Assembly (NCBI RefSeq): GCF_000485595.1
Contig: NW_014577223.1
Location: 360,978-384,756, forward strand
Source: Priapulus caudatus
Taxonomy: Eukaryota > Priapulida > Priapulimorpha > Priapulimorphida > Priapulidae
Direction of reading: 5' to 3'
Length of the DNA: 23,779 bases
Shown: positions 19,102 through 23,779 of the stretch, one piece after another
Layout: every line of letters begins with the position of its first letter
How positions within the stretch are numbered: position 1 is the stretch's first letter
Notes under the pieces: model-generated
What the model was told of the DNA's origin: nothing
The model's input: the letters and a program-made list of their open reading frames with translations, nothing else
The model's database searches: none
Program-made: the position numbers and the translations under genes

Positions 19102-20380
19102 ATGTCATCCATCTTGAGGCCGCGAGTGTCCCATGGAGACAACAGGGGCGAGAATGCGGGCGGTTGGCAAAGAATTATACGTGCGCGTCGCAGCTGCAGC
19201 TGCCGTCTTACGTCCGTTGCGAGGAAGTGAAGTTGAATGCGTGTTTTCAGTGTTACATTCGCCCCGGGCGGTGATTAATTCCGGGGGTTAAAGGCGACAA
19301 CGGACGCAGGCGAAAAAGATGCAGCCGAATCTGGGCGGGTGTGCTGCTGCTTCGTGCGGCTGATGGGCGAACTCGGGCGTGTATATAGCCATCGAAGCAC
19401 TCGACGCAGTTTTATTCGATGGACGGGCGGACCCTTAACACCGGTAAGCCGTTCACAATTAGCTAATTTCGCTGTGAAACAGCGCCAGTGCATTACGCCG
19501 GGGGAGTGACGGAATGCGCGAGTTTGAGTTCGTAATAGAAACGCTCGCTGAAAGCCGCTATTCACGTGTGTAGGCCTCTACGCGGCGAGGGGCTTATTAC
19601 AATGAGAGCGAATTTACTCAGTCGACAACGGAGGGAGGAAACTCTCGTGAATGTGTGTATACGGTCACTATACCTGAAGCCCATTACTACTCGTAACGAA
19701 ATCGTATCGGGTAGGGAATATGCGATCCAAAAAAATCCACTAACGAAAGCGACAGCGCAAGGCAACCGAAAACCACACGGTTACGCGGCTAAACACGCGA
19801 AAACAAACAGACAAGAATTAGTGAAAGTGAGAAAAATCCACGCGCGAATGTTACGAAGTTTGCGGCCTGGGGCTATAGTGCTGCTGCCGACGCCGCCAAG
19901 CCCCGATGTGCCACATGCCGCAGATGCTGACCGGTTGGGATGACGTCACCGCGATGGCAGTTAGCACGCACGCACTCTCACTCTCTCTCTCTCGGCTGCG
20001 TCGCCGGTAGCGCCCGGCGCGGGTTTAACACGTGCTTAATCTGCGGATTACGTGACGGAGGGCGTAAAACGGGAGCAGCTTCCGAACGCCGTTGATTTCG
20101 AGCGTGGAACTTGACACGGCGGGTCCCTCCGCACAGCCCGCCAGCCAGCCACGGCCGTGTCAACGATGCGCTCTAGCCTCCCGTCAACGGCTGGCTGCCA
20201 GGCCAGACAAAGGCGACGAGATTCTTGTCGGGGGGTTTATTGCGGGCGCACATGGCAGAGTCGGAATCTGGGATTGCCATGGCACAAGTGTTGATGTCGG
20301 TGTAGACAGGATATTGGGGCGCGTTACAGGCTATTTTTGTCGACTGGTGCCTCCCAACCACTCGTCTGGCACGCTTTCCA
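19102..20380. other. Unique CpG-rich DNA, no gene recognised
   Basis: Frames such as 19566-19943 (plus) and 19275-19565 (minus) match no family known to me. A TATATAG at 19382-19388 followed by GCAGTTTT near 19406 resembles a TATA/initiator pair, but the spacing is about 4-5 bases short of ideal, so I do not call a promoter. Confidence 0.5.
19941..19948. promoter_or_regulatory. Perfect CRE palindrome TGACGTCA
   Basis: An exact CREB/ATF consensus with CC following, in CpG-rich sequence. One 8-bp match in 24 kb is not far from chance expectation. Confidence 0.3.
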
Positions 20381-20490
20381 CACACACACACACGCGCACA
20401 CGCACACGCACACATACACATACACATACACACGCACACATACTCACATACACATACACGCACGCACACACGCGCGCGCACGTGCGCGTG
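20381..20490. repeat. CA/CGCA/TACA microsatellite
   Basis: Mixed CA, CGCACA and CATACA units that end in a CGCGCGCG stretch. Confidence 0.93.
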
Positions 20491-20505
20491 CGTGCCCACG
20501 TGGGC
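20475..20505. repeat. Two E-box-centred palindromes
   Basis: CGCGCACGTGCGCG (20475-20488) and GCCCACGTGGGC (20494-20505) are both exact palindromes centred on CACGTG, 17 bases apart centre to centre. The first grows out of the CA/CG repeat. Confidence 0.6.
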
Positions 20506-22079
20506 ATCCCAGCCGGTTTATGGTGGCAATATACAGACAACCGTTAACCGTTAGTCCGATGATATTATAGTATAAAGAAATCTGGATGCAAGAATACTGG
20601 AGCAGAGGTAATGAAAGTCCCCGTACACATCTGGGGGAATGCACATCTTGGGAGAAATCCCCACGCTGGTAGTCCAGTAACGCACCCCACTGTCCCGCTC
20701 TGTATGACGTCCAGTATCCGATACCGGATTGTGTGGCATCACGTTATGGTGAGTGGTGGTCTGAGCGTTGCCTGCAACGTGCTGATCAAGACGATATCGC
20801 ATGTGGTGCCACGTTACTTAGCGGTAAACAACATGCGTGAATCGGCTTTGTTCGTTGGTGCTTACTGCAGCTGAAAATTGGAGAAATGGTCTAAACAGCA
20901 ACACGTCGGTAATTATCTGCGCTTTGAAATGCAATGAAACACGCGAATAACAATCGCAGCGACCATGCACCATTCGGCTTACCAACAACCGTTGAGTAAC
21001 GGTGAGAACGTCGTGGTGTCAACGCAGAAGAAAGTGGGAGGCGTTCATTGAAGCTCCCTCCCCCCTCCCCTCAACGTTTTTGGCGCATGGACTGATGAGA
21101 ATTCGAGCTGGTCTCTGCGGAAGAAGCGACAACCAGCCACATCACAGCCGGAACCCGGTATTGAGGGTGTGGCCGACGCTGTGCTGCAGGAGCTAATCAT
21201 GATTTCGCCACGAGCCGCGGCGGCAAATTTAACGCGGGTGTCCGTCCATGCGACGCGTTGTTTGCGTGTTTTTACCGCCGCCGCCGCGTGCATTAGCAGG
21301 GCGCGGCAACGATGTTTTGAGCAGTTAGCGTTACGAGTAACGTCGCGTGAAATCGGCACGGGCCGGCGAGCCTGCCCACTCGATGTCTCCGCTAAGCAGC
21401 AGCAGCAGCCTGCGCCGCGCGGCACGATGGCGAAAGCGCGATGGTTGCCGCGGTGCGCGCAGAAGATTTGCCCGGTGGCGACATCGATCGGATTTATTCT
21501 ACACGACAGCGTTGCGTTTTTCTTTCGCGGACCTCGCATCTTGACCGTGCGCGAGCGGGAGAGACGATAAGGGGGATTGTCGTCGGCGGCGGCTTAACGG
21601 GTTCCCGACACGCCATTTGCCGCCAGAATCTGCTTTCTTACCTCGCGTAATTTCAGCCACTTCCAGGTATGCTCGCCGGCGCCATTGTTACGCCTCCTCC
21701 AAGGTCTGTAAGCGGCACAACGCCGTGATTTGTGCGCGTTTAACCTGTCAGGCGCAATTACGGAGAATTTCGCCCCAAAATGAAGGTTTTACTTTCTGCT
21801 GCCGCGCTCTGGCGCCGCCGCGCGCCTGACTCGGTGCGTGCTGCGCTGCCGGGCGGCGGGGGGAGAGGGAGACGGCCATCACCGAGCGAGCGGGAGGAAA
21901 GGATCAAACTGAAGCTAAATAGTAAATCAACACTGTGCCTAAATTCGGGGATGTCACTTGTAAGGGATGTGTTAGCGCTCAACAAACACATAATGGATCA
22001 GTAGGACGTAGACGTCCCACACCTTTTATTACCCACTTCTATTATTTATCCTCCCCCAATACACTCACGCAGTCGCTCT
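20506..22079. other. Unique DNA, no gene recognised
   Basis: About 1.6 kb; the part at 21180-21900 is CpG-rich with several overlapping frames on both strands (21045-21539 minus, 21169-21570 plus). None has a recognised domain. A (GCA)5-like run lies near 21396. Confidence 0.5.
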
Positions 22080-22134
22080 TCTCTATCTATCTCTCTCTCT
22101 CCTGCTGTCTCCCGTTCATTCCCTTATACTTTCC

Positions 22135-22184
<50 letters not shown>
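22080..22184. repeat. CT-rich stretch followed by (TA)n microsatellite (22138-22184)
   Basis: Short CTAT/CT repeats, then about 23 uninterrupted TA units. Confidence 0.93.
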
Positions 22185-22186
<2 letters not shown>

Positions 22187-22610
22187 ATGCTTTATTCTTG
22201 GTTTGCTACATCTAGTGCAAAGATGGCGTTTGAAAGGTGCGTAAGGTGCTTAAAATGCGTGTTGCTATCTACGAATCTGTTGAAAACTTCTACAATCCGC
22301 CGAAACTTTATTCAGATCTGTTCACTGCACACCTCTCCGACTCCGTCGGTCGTTATACGCTGCACATCAGGAGGCATCCATTGCAAAATGTACAAGAGTC
22401 CTACTTCTTCTTAATCAGCAAGAATTAATGAACGCGGCGCTGCTGTAAACACGAATGTAACTCGAAAATACCGATGACCCACTTTTTTACGATTTCGGCG
22501 ATGTACGTTAGCGCGCGCGTTCCCTTCTAACAGATGCCGTCATTCAGACGTTGTGTCGTCCCGAGCTCCAAGCAACCAACCATTCGCGCGATTCGTCGAC
22601 GATGTGTGCG
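22185..22610. other. Unique DNA with a short protein-like plus frame (22237-22428)
   Basis: The 63-codon frame 22237-22428 has balanced amino-acid composition and no repeat bias (it includes YESVENFYNPPKLYSDL and ends in ESYFFLISKN). I do not recognise it, and a frame of this length occurs by chance. An AAGATGGCG at about 22221 resembles a YY1-type site. Confidence 0.25.
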
Positions 22611-22674
22611 TGCGCCGTGCGTGCGTTGCGCGCGTGCGTGCAATCGTTCGTGCGTGCGTGCGTGCGTGCGTTCG

Positions 22675-22730
<56 letters not shown>

Positions 22731-22844
22731 TTCGTCGTGTGTTGTGTGTTGTGTGTGCGTGCGTGCGTACTGCGTTCGTTCGTTCGCTCGTGCGTGCGTG
22801 CGTCAGTGCGTGCGTGTGTGTGTGTGCGTGCGTGCGTGCGTGCA
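22611..22844. repeat. (GTGC)n tetranucleotide microsatellite
   Basis: CGTG/GCGT units with TTCG variants, a GTTGTGTGTTGTG break near 22740-22757 and a CGTTCGTTCG block near 22774. The same unit as 15032-15272 and part of 23615-23700. Confidence 0.95.
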
Positions 22845-23614
22845 ATGTCTGACAAATGTGAAAAGCCCAGTCGTTGTACAATTCATCGGCGGCTCTCTAA
22901 TTTTTTCGAGAACGTGCAACGACCCGGGGTGCATGTCCGTCCATACGAAAACGTCTCCTCGATGCATTATGCGCAACCCTGTGCCACAAAAGGCTTAAAG
23001 CACCCCTTAAAAAACGCAAGCAAAGTCGAATGTAATTGATGACCGGTCGCGTAGTGTCAAGCACGACCAGGCCGCATGCACGCCCTCACGATCTAGGCCA
23101 CATATATACATATATCGCTCGCGGACTGAAAACCCGCCGTGGTGGATTTTACACGCTCCACAATGGCGCGCGGTAACGCGATATGCACACGTTGACATTT
23201 TGGGGCCGTTTTAGCCGAAAATGCGCACATTTTAGCCACAGCTGGCTGGAGCGAAGCAGAAAAAGGGGCGATAACCTCGGTGGCCGGGCTGCGGGCGCGC
23301 GGTGCGGAACGGGTTGGCCGACGATAAAACTAGCAGCGCATTTATCCGTCCAAAATCCGCCCGGGATGCAAATTACACGTTTTCGCAGGAAAATCGCGAG
23401 GCAGCGCGCGGGGCACTCACCGAATGCGCCAGCAGGCGACATTGTGCAGCGTCACAAAAAGCCCGATCGCAGATAAGCGTGCAAGATGAGTATAGGTTTG
23501 CTGCTAGTGTCAATCCGCTCACTTATAGCAGTATGTTTTCGGCGAGCCACTCGTTGCTGTTTCTTTTATAGCAAAAACACTCCACACCTCGGCAGGAGGG
23601 AGCACTCGCAGCAT
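22845..23614. other. Unique CpG-rich DNA, no gene recognised
   Basis: Opposed frames at 23149-23442 (minus) and 23183-23476 (plus) cover the same bases and match nothing I recognise. A partial direct repeat (GAAAATGCGCACATTTTAGCC against ACGTTGACATTTTGG) is at 23185-23240. Confidence 0.5.
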
Positions 23615-23702
23615 GTATGCGCTCGTGCGTGCGTTTGTGTGTGCGTGCGTGTGTGCGTGCGTGTGTGTGCGTGCGTGTGCGTGTGCGTGCGTGCGTGCGT
23701 GC

Positions 23703-23779
<77 letters not shown>
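23615..23779. repeat. GTGC/GT microsatellite running off the window end
   Basis: Mixed GTGC and GTGTGC units to about 23700, then an uninterrupted GT run of nearly 40 units to the last base. Confidence 0.97.

Noticed and set aside
19382-19412. TATATAG plus CAGT as a TATA/initiator pair
   Set aside because: Spacing is a few bases short of the usual distance and no coding sequence follows.

Overview
This is eukaryotic nuclear DNA, most likely from an invertebrate animal. CpG is not depleted in the unique parts, microsatellites are dense (AC/GT, AG/CT, AT, GTGC, ATCT, CAG, ATC), and no compact gene layout, bacterial operon or phage module is present. I could not recognise a single protein family in any frame. 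Long open frames are either translations of simple repeats (Ser/Leu, His/Thr, Cys/Val or Arg/Glu runs) or chance frames in GC-rich sequence. No tRNA, rRNA, snRNA or CRISPR array was seen. I read the window as intergenic and/or intronic sequence shaped by repeats. The organism cannot be fixed from this. The one telomere-like tract is TTAGGG rather than the TTAGG usual in insects.

Layout. 1-655: ATCT-type microsatellite, then pyrimidine-rich DNA with an 18-base C run and a long CT tract. About 704-1897: a roughly 1.2 kb imperfect giant palindrome (foldback-type repeat). It has AT-rich arms of 45-50 bp subrepeats and a GTAC-rich core built of degenerate ~10 bp units; the repeat motif changes strand at the centre. 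1898-3295: AT-rich spacer, then a cluster of perfect hairpins around five exact CCCTAA units. 3296-3600: CA/TA microsatellite. 3740-6455: GC- and CpG-rich unique DNA with a (CAG)8. 6456-6683: polypurine tract. 7103-7443: a 325-bp MITE with 38-bp terminal inverted repeats, an exact 8-bp target site duplication and an ATC/AGC microsatellite inside. 9003-9720: a large GT microsatellite between two diverged copies of the same flanking module. 13267-13490: a degenerate 10-11 bp minisatellite. 14803-15274: a compound CT-AT-GTAT-GT-GTGC array. The rest is unique sequence broken by CT, AG, AT, CA and GTGC tracts, ending inside a GT/GTGC microsatellite.

No genes work together here. The best-supported biology is two non-autonomous mobile or foldback elements and the hairpin island with its interstitial telomere-like block. 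Short regulatory or exon-like signals (CTCF-like, CRE, E-box, splice-site pairs) are listed at low confidence.
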